Translations under genes and position numbers: made by a program | Shown: piece after piece, positions 1 through 9,436 of the stretch | Position numbering within the stretch: the first letter of the stretch is position 1 | Layout: the number at the start of each line of letters is the position of its first letter | Assembly: GCA_046350295.1 (NCBI GenBank) | Contig: JAXMAR010000059.1 | Location: 1 to 37,550, forward strand | Direction: 5' to 3' | From: JAXMAR01 sp046350295 | Lineage (GTDB): Bacteria; Planctomycetota; Planctomycetia; Gemmatales; Gemmataceae | DNA length: 37,550 nucleotides | The notes under the pieces: generated by a model | The model's input: only the letters and a program-made list of their open reading frames with translations | Told to the model about the DNA's origin: nothing | Databases searched by the model: none

Positions 1-800
1 TCGAACTCCTCGACCTGCGTCTCGGGCAGGATCTTGGCGATGTCGGCGCGGATGACGCCGAGTCGGCCCGCCGAGCAGTTGCAGCCGAGGGCGTACAGGG
101 CGTTGATCTGGCCCTTGCGGCTGAACATTTCCTGCGCGTCCTTCAGGTGAATCCAGGCCGTCTGGTCGTCGTCGCCGCCGGCCGGCTGCAACTTGTGGAT
201 GACGAACGTCTTGCCCGCGAGCGTGACCTTATCGCCCGGGTTGAGCCGGCCCGCCTCCTTGTGCTTCTCCTCGATCGCTTTGCGGACCAGGGCGCCGAGC
301 GTGACCTTGCCGCGCGGCACAGACTCCACCAGCGCCTTTTTCTTGCTTTGCGACGCGATGGTCTTCTCGCCGACGGTCCCCTTGAAGGACACGGCGAGGT
401 CGATCTCGGGGACCAGGCGGCGCTGCTCGAGCACGGGCAACAGGTGGTTGATGCTGACGAGCGAGCTGCCGGTGAGCCGTTCGACGTATTCCTCCGGCAT
501 GTACCGGTCGATGTAGCCTTTGCGGGCGACGTCCACGGGATTGACGTCCTTGGCGAAGATGACGAGGTTGAAACCCAGCCTCGTCATTGACTTGCGGATG
601 TCGTCCTCCAGACCGCTCAGCTCCCGGCGATAGTCGTCCTCGCGCTCGCTGAGGATCTCCTCCGTGCGGCGATCATGCTGCTCCAGGATGACGAGCTGCC
701 CCAGCACGCAGCCGACCGCGACGGCGACGGCGAACACGCCGAGCAGGAAGTTCAGCTTGCGGAAGACGATCTCGCGGCAGACGAAGCGGAAAAGCGACAT
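1..800 (-). CDS. FtsX-like ABC transporter permease, N-terminal part (runs off window)
   Basis: The frame is open from an ATG at 800 down to base 1, so about 266 N-terminal residues are present and the C-terminus lies outside the window. The protein starts MSLFRFVCREIVFRKLNFLL and has one hydrophobic segment at about residues 15-38. A long charged extracytoplasmic region follows (MPEEYVERLTGSSLVSINHLLPVLEQ). This is the arrangement of the first membrane helix and periplasmic domain of MacB/FtsX-type permeases; the remaining helices would lie beyond the edge. The start is 6 bp after the stop of the upstream minus-strand gene, which suggests translational coupling. Seen: the reading frame, the helix and the coupling. 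Inferred: export or lipoprotein-type transport with an ATPase encoded outside the window. Confidence 0.65.
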   Translation of the reverse strand, partial: MSLFRFVCREIVFRKLNFLLGVFAVAVAVGCVLGQLVILEQHDRRTEEILSEREDDYRRELSGLEDDIRKSMTRLGFNLVIFAKDVNPVDVARKGYIDRYMPEEYVERLTGSSLVSINHLLPVLEQRRLVPEIDLAVSFKGTVGEKTIASQSKKKALVESVPRGKVTLGALVRKAIEEKHKEAGRLNPGDKVTLAGKTFVIHKLQPAGGDDDQTAWIHLKDAQEMFSRKGQINALYALGCNCSAGRLGVIRADIAKILPETQVEEF

Positions 801-806
801 TGGCAA

Positions 807-1910
807 TCACACGCCTTGCTTGCGACGGACGAGGATGAAGAGAGTGGCGACGGCTACCCCGCCCGCGGTTCCCCCCAACACCCAAAGCAGATACCGCCAG
901 ACATTGGACGCCCCGCCCGCAGGCGCATTTTCGGTCATGTTCTCCGTGACCCTGACGGCGGGAACGCCCGACCGCGTCTCGGGCTCCGCGGGCGGCGGCC
1001 CATCCCAATCGACGTCCGAGAGTATTTCGATCCCGGGATTCTGCCGCCGCACCTCGCACGAGCAGGGACCGGTCACGAACCGCGCCAACGATTCGACGTT
1101 TTTCTCATTGATCCCTTTGCCGATCAGGCATTCGTTGACCATGGCGATGCCCCGGCCGTAAATCGGTATCAACACCGGCTGCTTCTCGGCCGGCAGGCCG
1201 CCATCGCGGTCCATCGCCAGGAGCATCTGGATCAGCCTCGACTCCACTTTGTCGGCGCGCGACAGGCGCAGCACGGAAAACGCGATCTTGAGCGGGATGT
1301 CTTCGCGCAGCAGCTTGTCCTTGGCGGCGTCCGTCCGCGCCGGCAACGTGATCTCCTTCTCAAGCGCGCGTAGCCGACTCTCCACCAGCGCCAGCTTCTC
1401 TTCGTCGTCCGCCCTGACGCCGGACTCGAGGAACAGGAAGACGCCCGAGTCCCCCTGGAGAAGCCGCCGGCCGATCTCCTGCCGCAGCGGCGACTGGAGC
1501 CAGGCCTGAACGACAGCCCCATCATAAGGGCCGACGGCAAGCGCTCGCTTGATGCCCCAGACTTTGGGGAACATGAGGGCGAAAAACGGCGCCTTGTCCC
1601 CATAGCGGGCGCTGTGTTCCGCGTACACGGCCGCGATGGCCGGATCGTTGATCGGCTTGGTCGTGTTGACACTGTAGACGAGGAGATTCACCGCGCTCTT
1701 GGCGTCCTCGAGCTTGTCCTGGAGCGCGTCGAGATCGCGGCGCTGTTTCTCATCCAGGGGCGGCTGGCCATGGAAGACGTAGAGTGAATAAAGTTCGTCC
1801 GCGTCGCGCTTGTTCCAGCGTTCGAGAGCGTAACGGAAAACAGGGGCGTTGCACGCCTCGGCGGACGCGGCGAGGAGCCAAAGGAATAGGGCCAGGAGAC
1901 GGCAGGACAT
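807..1910 (-). CDS. Exported, C-terminally anchored protein coupled to the FtsX-like permease
   Basis: This 367-residue protein has no enzyme family I recognise. The ATG at 1910 is preferred over an in-frame start 63 bp upstream because an AGAAGAG ribosome site precedes it and a signal peptide begins at once (MSCRLLALFLWLLAASAEA). The mature part is mixed charged sequence with a CSCEV cysteine pair near residue 290. A proline/glutamate-rich linker and one membrane helix (about residues 338-360, ending VRRKQGV) close the protein. It should therefore face the periplasm with its C-terminus in the membrane. It lies 6 bp before the permease gene and 59 bp after the propeller gene, all on the same strand. 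A role as extracytoplasmic partner of the transporter is inferred from position only. Confidence 0.7.
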   Translation of the reverse strand: MSCRLLALFLWLLAASAEACNAPVFRYALERWNKRDADELYSLYVFHGQPPLDEKQRRDLDALQDKLEDAKSAVNLLVYSVNTTKPINDPAIAAVYAEHSARYGDKAPFFALMFPKVWGIKRALAVGPYDGAVVQAWLQSPLRQEIGRRLLQGDSGVFLFLESGVRADDEEKLALVESRLRALEKEITLPARTDAAKDKLLREDIPLKIAFSVLRLSRADKVESRLIQMLLAMDRDGGLPAEKQPVLIPIYGRGIAMVNECLIGKGINEKNVESLARFVTGPCSCEVRRQNPGIEILSDVDWDGPPPAEPETRSGVPAVRVTENMTENAPAGGASNVWRYLLWVLGGTAGGVAVATLFILVRRKQGV

Positions 1911-1969
1911 AATCTCTTCTGTCGCTAAATGGCTCGTCGGGCGGGGCGCTGCTCGCGAAACCGCGCGGG

Positions 1970-4900
1970 TCATTCCTCGGCGATGATCTCCAGTCCGTTC
2001 AGAATCGCGCTGGGCACGGGGGAGCCTGGCGCCGGCGTCAGCTTGAGGAAAAGCTCGTCATGCAGTGACACGCCTCTGAACTCCTTCACCAGGGAGCGGC
2101 GCGGACCTCCTGCTTCCCGCACGACGTCCAGGGCGTCGATGCGTGCCTTGCCCTGGATCTCCACGCGGAAGACACGCTGGCCCGGCACAAGATCGTCCGG
2201 CTCCGCGAAGTAGAGCCGCACGGTATATTTTTTCGCGCCGCGGGCGAACTTGTCCAGGGTCAGTGTGAACTGCTCCAGGCCGCGTACGCCGGAGGACCCG
2301 ACCCAGGGCAACGGGCCCTCGACGACCGAGCTATGGCGGCGGAACGTCTCCAGTTTCGCCGGCTTGGTCTTGATGGCCAGGGCGGGCGACGTGCCACCGA
2401 CCGAGGGATACTCGAGCCAGAGCGTGCCGTCGTCGGCCATGCGGTCCCCCGGGGCGCCGAAGTTCACGCCGAGGCGCTTGATCGCCCCTTTGACCTCTTT
2501 CGTGCCGTAAGAGGTCCAAACCTCGACCTCCGGCATGTGGATGAGCGCCACCGACGTCTGATTCTGATACGAGCAGGTGCAGGTGCGGGTATAGTCGGGC
2601 GCCGTCAACAGGCCGCCCGCGACAATGAGGTTGTTGGTGCAACTGGAGCGGAAGCCGCCGAGGTTGCCCGTGCCGCCGTCATGGCACAGGTCGAAGAAGC
2701 CGGCCGCGCCCGAGCGAAATGTCAGTAGATGCTCGGAGGCGGCGGGGGTATTGCAGCCGTAGTTACGGACCCATGTCCATGGAACCGGCAGGCCGCTGAT
2801 CGGATCGACGCGCATCTTCAGCTTGCCGGTCTTGAGGTCGCAGCCCCCCTGCCCTTGCAGGATGTCGTCGCCGTGGATCATCGCCGGACCGGAATAGCCC
2901 TTGTCAGACCACAGCACTTTGCCGACGCCGCTGTAGGCGCGCATCCCCTTGGGCTCATCGAAAAGCGTGTCGCGCGCGACGCGGCCCGACTCGATCAGGA
3001 TGTCATGCTTCTCCGAATAGCTAAGCCACGTGCCGAAGACGTCTTCTTCGCTGGACCACGCCTCTTTGCCGCTCGCCAGATCGAACACGCGCAGCCGGCC
3101 CGGGAACGGCGGATCTCGCCGCGCGCGGTGAATCCTTGGCGTGGCTGTTGCCCGGAGAGCCGGTCGATGGCGAAGAGCCGGCCGCCGCCCAGAATCGTGG
3201 CGTTGTGGCGGAAATGGCATTTCGCCCTCGACCGACCAGAGCACCTTGCCGGTGTGGCGGTTCATGACGATGAGGGCGTTTTGCTGCCGGAGAAGTTGTC
3301 GCTGGCCTTGCCCGAGGCGAGGAGCTTGCTGAGGGCGTCGTGATCAGGTTTTGCCCTTGTCGTCCGGGTCCTTGTCCGGCGTCGAAGTCGGGAGCCACCT
3401 TGGACAGGTCCGGCGGCAACGCCTTGATGTCGAGGATCGGCTCCGCCCCACCAACGAGATAATCCCCTGCACGTTGATGTAGCCCCACAACGAATCTCTT
3501 CGTGGCGGGATCGAGCGGCAGACGGAACTTGCTCTCGATCTTGCCGGTCTCCGGGTTGAGCCGCACGCAGCAGTCGTCCCAGGTGACATAGATGCCGTCC
3601 GGCATGCAGACGTAGTTGCTTCCGGCGGCGTTGGCTTCGGTTGATGGGCGAGGTTGCTGTAGAAGCGGCCCACGCCCGGCAGCGGCGTCTCCCAGAGCAG
3701 CCGGCCCGTGTAGATGTCGAGGGCGCGCATCAGGTCGACGCCTTCGATGATGAGGCGGCCGTCAATCACCTGGGGCTGCGGTCCGTGGCCGTGGGCAGGA
3801 TGCCGTCAGCAGGGCCGCCGAACCAGAGGACGCCGAGAGGCGCCTTGACAAGCGTGTCCTTGGAGACGCGGGTGTTGCCGGCGTCGGCGTGCTCGTGGGT
3901 CCAGTTGGCCGCGCCGGGGAGCGGGCCGAGACGGCGGACGATGCGCCAGCCGTCCCGAGCTGCGAGGTGGCGCTGAAGACCTTTGGCGAAGCGGTCGTCT
4001 CGTTGAACTTGACAAGCGGGCAAGATCAACGTGCCACCGTAAGGCGCGACGAAGGACGTTGAACCATCTTCGAGAACGTCGAGCGTCACTCGGTGGGTAG
4101 GAAAGTCCTCGCTGGTGATCAGGCTGGCCACATAGGGAGGCAACGGGGTAGCTGTAGCAATCGCCGGGGAAGACTGAGACACGCGGCAGGTCATTGGCGA
4201 CGATCCCGTCCCGGAACGCCGCTTTCGCCACGTCCGGCTCGATGACGAAGAGCTTCAGCTTGCTTTGCCGCAACAACTCGTGGATGAGCTTGCCGGAGCC
4301 GACGTGGAAGACGACGGCGTACCCCTCGGGGTGCAGTGATTCCTTGAGAAGGAACGCCGCTTTCGCCGGCCATTCCGCGTCGGGCGGCTCGGTCGCGACC
4401 GCGGACGGATGATGAACGGCCTTCGCCTCGTCCGCGCCGAAGCAGAGGATCTGACTTCGTGCGTGACGACGAAGAGCCGGTCCGCCGCCGCCAGCACGCG
4501 CATCGGCGTTCCTTTGACCTCGGCGCGCCAGACAATGTCGACGCTCTCCTTCGCCGGATCGGCTTCCAGCGCGAGGACCTCCCCCTTCGTCACGGCGTAG
4601 ATCCGCTTGCCCGCGAGAATGAGGTCCTCGATCGGCCGCCGTTTTGCCCGAAGCTGTTTCTGGGCAGCGACCATTTCGTTGTCTTGGTCGCCTTTCCCTT
4701 GCGGTCGACGCTTTCGACGTCCTTGGCGCCAGCCTTCTGAAAATCGTAGACGCGGACCGAGCCGGCCGAGTAGGTGACAAGCCACTCGTCATTCACGGCC
4801 ACGCTCTTGCCGATCTCGGCCAGGTATTTCTGGGAGGAGAGTTCGGTGCCATACGCCGCTGCTGAAGAAGTAGCCGCGGGCCGCGCTGACTTTCGGAGCC

Positions 4901-5727
4901 GCCGTCGCCGCTTGCCGTTCTCGGCCGTTGAGTAGCGGACCAGTTTGCCGGTGAGACGGTCGAAGAGGGCGGGGGGCTTGATCGGCCGCCGGGCACGAGC
5001 AGGCGGTCGCCGGCGATGGCGAAATGGCCTGGGGCGAGACGGTGGCGAAGCCGTCCGGGGTTGTGCGGCTGCTTGATGTAGTTGGTTCCTCGCCGTCATT
5101 GCTCCAGATCACCTTGCCGGTCCTGGCGTCGAGAGCATGGATGAAAATGCCCATGAAGGGGCCAGATGCTGGCGCTGTAGTAGATCGTCCCGCCTTCGAT
5201 GACGGGGCCCGGGCGGGCCAGGTGGAGACGAGCTCGTTGCCGAGGATCTTCCGGTCGCTCGGTCCGCCACGATGCTTTCCAGAGGAGGCCGCCGTCGTCC
5301 GCGTTCAGGGCAGTAGAGGTGCCGTCGTCACCGGCCACATAGAGGTCGTTTTCCCACGCGACCGGGGCGAAACGGATGGGGCCGTCGGCGAAGAACGTCC
5401 ACAACTCCTGGCCGGTCTTGACGTCGAGCCGCCTTGACCCAGTCGTGTTTGGAGGAGGCGAGGAAGAGATGGTGACCGGCGACGACCGGATTGTAGGCGG
5501 CGTCAAACTGCATCTTGGGCTGGTCGGGCCAGGCCGGCGTGAGCGGCGGGTAATCGCGCGACCACTGAACGTAGAGCTTGTCGGCGAGGACCTGCGGCGA
5601 GGCTACCAGCGCGCATCATAGCGGCCATAGGCCAATCGGCGCATAAAGCGCGCGCGCTGATAAAGAGCGCGAGCAATGGCTGGATTCGGCGCCAGCGCAA
5701 AATGCTCTTGGCGGGATAGCGAGTCAT
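1970..5727 (-). pseudogene. Giant PQQ-propeller protein with methyltransferase-like insert and malectin-like C-terminus; many frameshifts
   Basis: The coding trace runs from ATG 5727 to the stop at 1970, about 1250 residues. A signal peptide (MTRYPAKSILRWRRIQPLLA..., ending near ALCADWP) is followed by BamB-like propeller repeats (LDVKTGQELWTFF, LDARTGKVIWSNDGE). A Rossmann methyltransferase-like stretch around 4.2-4.4 kb (VVFHVGSGKLIHELL, LKLFVIEPD) comes next. A second propeller follows (APLGVLWFGGP, LDIYTGRLLWETPLPG), then a malectin-like domain (YTVRLYFAEPDDLVPGQRVF, SAILNGLEIIAEE). The last 431 codons (below about 3265) are one clean frame. Between about 3.27 and 5.62 kb at least a dozen frame changes are needed, yet homology-like sequence continues across each. 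Those I resolved are single missing bases, for example in WARPGPV near 5212. Sequencing or assembly error is more likely than decay, but this is not proven. Confidence 0.7.
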
Positions 5728-5828
5728 GGAGGCAGCGGCGGGAGCAAACGGGGCGGGTAGGTATCTCTTTCTGCTTAACCGGAAGATTGGTGAACGATGC
5801 AAAAGAGAATAGGTGAAGTTTTCGGATG

Positions 5829-6685
5829 CTAGGACCACTTCGACATATTCGACTTGGAGGACGCCAAAATGCCGCAGCCGAATCGTCGTAATGAAGGAAA
5901 ACTGCCGGATCCGCCCGTCGCCATCGTTGTCCTTTGCTCACGTTGATACCAGAAGGTAGCCGCTTCCGCCGCCACCTGTCGGCCGGGCACTGAACGGAAG
6001 CGATCGCCGTGCTCGCCAAGGTCTTCGTGCAGATGGGCGAAAAGCTCGATCCGGCATTGTCGGGACAACGACGGGAACTCGCGAAGCAGCGGATGACTCG
6101 CTCTTCGTGTAGCTTGAGGCTGTAAGCCACGCCAAGCCCCTCACGCTTCCACGCCGGACTTTGAAGCCGGGCCAGGACTTCCTGGATGTCTCGGTATTCG
6201 CTTGACGAGGAGTTGACAAACCTCGACGGGTCAATTGGCTTGGGCTGCGCCCGGCTCAGCCAATGGTCCAGAGAGCTCAGTTCCCCGGAAATTGTCTCCG
6301 CTTTTCGGGCAAACCCTTCCACTGCTTCGGTCGCCTTGATTTGTGCCGGCCCCTGCGGAATAACCTGACTGAGAATTCGCGCTACACGCGGATAGATCTG
6401 ATTTCTCGCGGAGTCGATGACGGCGGCGAATTCCTTCAGCGTAAGTGTGAGGCGTTGTTTCTCAATCCCCGCCGCGAGCAACCTTTGAAACAAACCCGAA
6501 AACCGGTCCACCATTGCCGCGACGAGTTCGCACGCGGAGAACAATTCGTCCACTTCCGCTTCGGAGCGATCGGCGGGACGCTCGCCCAAGCGATCAAGCA
6601 ATGGCTGAAGGAGCCCATGCGCCATTTCCGGACACAAGGCCTGCGGCATTGGCTTCGCCTCCGATACGACGGTCGGGTTATTCAC
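5829..6685 (-). pseudogene. Unknown helical protein, frameshifted near 6080
   Basis: A GTG at 6685 preceded by AGGTAG opens a frame beginning MNNPTVVSEAKPMPQALCPE. About 200 residues of mostly helical, charged sequence follow (LLDRLGERPADRSEAEVDELF, VDRFSGLFQRLLAAGIEKQR). After HEERVIRCFA near 6080 one base appears to be missing. The next frame continues EFPSLSRQCRIELFAHLHED and stops at 5829. A third frame (QFSFITIRLRHFGVLQVEYV) also looks coding at 5.80-5.88 kb, so the true C-terminus is uncertain and could come closer to the propeller gene start at 5727. I recognise no family. The gene is divergent from pxpA, with 49 bp between the two starts. Confidence 0.45.
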
Positions 6686-6718
6686 TTGATTCTACCTGAT
6701 CTGCCGGTCTCTGGCGAT

Positions 6719-6727
6719 TGCTACAAT
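6719..6727 (+). promoter_or_regulatory. Extended -10-like element before pxpA
   Basis: TGCTACAAT matches the extended -10 pattern TGnTAnAAT. It lies only 7 bp before the pxpA ATG, so a transcript starting there would have almost no leader. No convincing -35 box is at the usual distance. Tentative. Confidence 0.25.
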
Positions 6728-6734
6728 CCTAAAC

Positions 6735-7430
6735 ATGGACATCGACCTCAACTGTGACCTCGGCGAAGGCTGCGGCAACGACGCCGAATTGATGTCCCTC
6801 ATCACCTCCGCCAACATCTCGTGTGGCTTCCACGCCGGAAACGCGGAAACGGCCTACCAAGCGCTCCTCCTGGCCGGCCGCCAAGGCGTCGCGGCCGGAG
6901 CGCACCCCGGCTTCGACGACCCGGAGCATTTCGGCCGTCGCGAGCTTTCCCTCCTACAAGATGAACTGTTTCGCTTGTGCATCTACCAGGTCGGCGCCCT
7001 GTTCGCCCTGGCGCGGCAGGCCGGCGTCCCCTTACGCTTCATCAAGCCGCACGGCGCCCTCTACAACATGGCTTGCCGCGATGCCGCCGTCGCCGAGCCG
7101 GTCGTCGCCGCCGCCGAGTTCTTCCAGCTTCCCCTCGTCGCCCTTCCGGATTCGGCCCTCGAGCGGCTCAGCGACGGCCGCTGTCCCTTCTTCCGCGAAG
7201 GCTTCGCCGATCGCCGCTACCTCCCCGATGGCGCGCTCGTCCCACGCAACCGCCCCGACGCCTTCGTTGAAGATCCGGCCGAGGCGGTGCGGCAAGCAGA
7301 GTGGCTCATCACGGTGAAGAAAGTGAAGACGCTCTGCGTGCACGGCGACAACCCGCAAGCGGTCGCTTTCGTCCGCCGCCTCCGTCATGCCTTCCAGGAA
7401 CGTGGCTACGCCATCAAACCCTGCACATGA
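6735..7430 (+). CDS. pxpA: 5-oxoprolinase subunit A (LamB/YcsF family)
   Basis: The 231-residue product opens with the family signature IDLNCDLGEGCGND and continues with ISCGFHAGN, VAAGAHPGFDDPEHFGRR and VRFIKPHGALYNM-like motifs, then ends with CVHGDNPQAVAFVRRL. Length and motif order fit PxpA, the subunit that works with PxpB and PxpC in ATP-dependent opening of 5-oxoproline to glutamate in the cytoplasm. Its stop overlaps the start of pxpC by 4 bp (ATGA at 7427-7430), so the two are translationally coupled. The usual middle gene pxpB is absent between them. The family assignment is secure; the exact substrate rests on family knowledge. Confidence 0.92.
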   Translation: MDIDLNCDLGEGCGNDAELMSLITSANISCGFHAGNAETAYQALLLAGRQGVAAGAHPGFDDPEHFGRRELSLLQDELFRLCIYQVGALFALARQAGVPLRFIKPHGALYNMACRDAAVAEPVVAAAEFFQLPLVALPDSALERLSDGRCPFFREGFADRRYLPDGALVPRNRPDAFVEDPAEAVRQAEWLITVKKVKTLCVHGDNPQAVAFVRRLRHAFQERGYAIKPCT

Positions 7431-8323
7431 GCCTCCTCGTCCTCGATCCCGGCCTTTCGAGCCGCCTGGTGGACTTCGGCCGTCCCAACAGCCGCGGCTT
7501 GGGCGTCCCCGTCGGCGGCGCGGGGGATCGCGCCGGCCTCATCCTCGGCAACGGCCTGGTCGGCAATCCGCCGGACGCCCTTGCCCTCGAGATCGCGCTG
7601 AGGGGCCCGACGCTTCGGGCGGATGCCGAAGTGGGGTGTGTGCTCTTCGGCGCCCCGTTCGACATGTCGACCGCCCGGCAAAAACCGCGCTCGGGCCGCA
7701 CCTTCACCCTGGCGGCCGGCGAGGAGCTGCACATCACGGGGACGCCGACGGGCATGCGCGCCTATTTCTGCGTCCGGGGCGGCTTCGAAGCGCCTCTTAT
7801 CCTCGGCGGTCACTCCGGGCTCGACGATGTCCGACGGGGCGATCGTCTCCGCTGCGCCGCGTCGCGCATCGCGACGCGCTTCCTGGCGGAACGCCCGGAC
7901 TTATCGAGCGACGGCCCTGTGCGCTGCGTTCCCGGCCTGCAAGCGGACTGGTTCAACGTGGCCGAGTTCTACGGCCAGACGTTCACCGTCAGCCCCGCTC
8001 TGAACCGCATGGGCGTGCGCCTCCAAGGACAACCTTTGACCCTCCCGGAGCGCGAGCTTGTCTCCGAGCCCGTCTGCCCCGGCGCCGTGCAGGTAACCAG
8101 CGACGGCCAGTGCATCGTCCTCGGCGTCGACGGCCAGACCATCGGCGGCTACCCTAAGATCGCCCATGTCATCCAGGCCGACCTCGACCGCCTCGGCCAG
8201 CTCCGACCCGGCGCCCCGGTCCGCTTCATCCCCGTGCCCCACGACGAGGCCCGCCGCCTCTTCCTCCAAAGGGAAGACGCGCTGCAAGCATGGTGGCGCC
8301 GCCTCACGATATCGCTGGAGTGA
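7427..8323 (+). CDS. pxpC: 5-oxoprolinase subunit C (KipA/biotin-dependent carboxyltransferase-like)
   Basis: The frame is open from 7301, but the ATG at 7427 is chosen because it overlaps the pxpA stop (ATGA) and yields the normal N-terminus MSLLVLDPGLSSRLVDFGRP. The 298-residue protein has the family hallmarks GVPVGGAGDRAGLILGNGLV near the start, YFCVRGGFEAPLILGGHS in the middle, and a C-terminal stretch with VTSDGQCIVLGVDGQTIGGY followed by IAHVIQADLDRLGQLRPG. PxpC pairs with PxpB to form the kinase/transferase half of 5-oxoprolinase. With no pxpB in the window, a PxpB-like partner should lie elsewhere or the pair acts differently. Confidence 0.9.
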   Translation: MSLLVLDPGLSSRLVDFGRPNSRGLGVPVGGAGDRAGLILGNGLVGNPPDALALEIALRGPTLRADAEVGCVLFGAPFDMSTARQKPRSGRTFTLAAGEELHITGTPTGMRAYFCVRGGFEAPLILGGHSGLDDVRRGDRLRCAASRIATRFLAERPDLSSDGPVRCVPGLQADWFNVAEFYGQTFTVSPALNRMGVRLQGQPLTLPERELVSEPVCPGAVQVTSDGQCIVLGVDGQTIGGYPKIAHVIQADLDRLGQLRPGAPVRFIPVPHDEARRLFLQREDALQAWWRRLTISLE

Positions 8324-8334
8324 CATCGCCCCTG

Positions 8335-8340
8335 TATAAC
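8335..8340 (+). promoter_or_regulatory. Candidate -10 box before the dehydrogenase gene
   Basis: TATAAC lies 44 bp before the ATG at 8385, in the short gap after pxpC. It differs from TATAAT at one base; no clear -35 box was identified. Confidence 0.25.
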
Positions 8341-8384
8341 ATCCCCGTTCGCATTCCGTTCTTGTTCCCGGAGTTTCGGAATCC

Positions 8385-9371
8385 ATGCCTAAGGTGATCA
8401 TCGGCCCCGCCACCCTGGCCGGCGTCAACGGCCCTTACCTCGACCTCCTCAAGAACGCCGGCTTCGACCCGGTCTGGCCGCGCCGCCGCGCCCAGATGAA
8501 CGAGGCCGAGCTTCTCGAACTGCTCGCCGGCGTCGAAGCCAGCCTCGCCGGCTCCGAGCCCTATACGATGCGCGTCTTGGGCGCCCATCCGCAGCTCAGA
8601 GTCATCGCCCGCGTCGGCGTCGGCTACGACGCCGTCGATCTCGCCGCCGCCACCAAGCACGGCGCCGCCGTCACCATCACCCCCGGCACGAATCAAGACG
8701 CCGTCGCCGAGCACACCCTCCTTCTCATGCTCGCCCTCGCCAAGAATCTCGTCCCGCAGCACAACGGGACCGTCGCCGGTAACTGGCCACGTCAGGCCAA
8801 TCTTCCCCTCCGCGGCCGCACCCTCGGCCTCGCCGGCATCGGCCGCATCGGCAAGGCCGTCGCCATGCGCGGCGCCGCCTTCGGCATGCCCCTCATCGCC
8901 TACGACCCCATGCCCGACCGGGATTTCGCCGCCAAGTGGAACGTCCGCCTCGTCTCCTGGGAAGAGTTGCTCACCCAGTCCGACTACCTCAGCCTGCACA
9001 TGCCCGCCACCGCCGAATCGCGCCACATGATCAACCGCAAGGCGCTGGCGCTGATGAAGCCGACCGCCTTCCTCATCAACACCGCGCGCGGCGCCCTCGT
9101 CAACGAGCCGGACCTGGTCGAGGCGTTGCAGAATAAGCGCCTCGCCGGGGCGGGGTTGGACGTCTTCGAACACGAGCCGCCGGGCGACAATCCGCTGCTC
9201 AAGCTGCAGAACGTGGTCGTGACGCCCCACGCCGCCGGGGTCGACCTGCAATCGCGCGACGACATGGCCCTCTCCGCCGCCCAGGCGATTGTCGATCTTT
9301 ATCAAGGCAAGTGGCCAGCGGAAAAGGTCGTCAATGCCGCGGTGAAGGACGTGTTTCGCTGGAAGACGTGA
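8385..9371 (+). CDS. D-2-hydroxyacid dehydrogenase (phosphoglycerate dehydrogenase-like)
   Basis: The 328-residue protein has the two-domain layout of NAD-dependent D-2-hydroxyacid dehydrogenases. The nucleotide-binding glycine motif is GLAGIGRIGKAV (about residues 147-158). The catalytic residues are Arg235 in NTARGALV, Glu264 in FEHEPPGDNP and His282 in VTPHAAG. An N-terminal VGVGYDAVDL motif is also present. It lacks the C-terminal ACT domain of classical SerA, so it need not make serine; glyoxylate/hydroxypyruvate or another 2-hydroxyacid is possible. It follows pxpC by 61 bp with its own -10-like box. Confidence 0.85.
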   Translation: MPKVIIGPATLAGVNGPYLDLLKNAGFDPVWPRRRAQMNEAELLELLAGVEASLAGSEPYTMRVLGAHPQLRVIARVGVGYDAVDLAAATKHGAAVTITPGTNQDAVAEHTLLLMLALAKNLVPQHNGTVAGNWPRQANLPLRGRTLGLAGIGRIGKAVAMRGAAFGMPLIAYDPMPDRDFAAKWNVRLVSWEELLTQSDYLSLHMPATAESRHMINRKALALMKPTAFLINTARGALVNEPDLVEALQNKRLAGAGLDVFEHEPPGDNPLLKLQNVVVTPHAAGVDLQSRDDMALSAAQAIVDLYQGKWPAEKVVNAAVKDVFRWKT

Positions 9372-9436
9372 TCGATCTCAGGTGGTGGAAGGACCCCATA
9401 TCATAACACCAGCCCACATCCCCACGGAGACTCACC

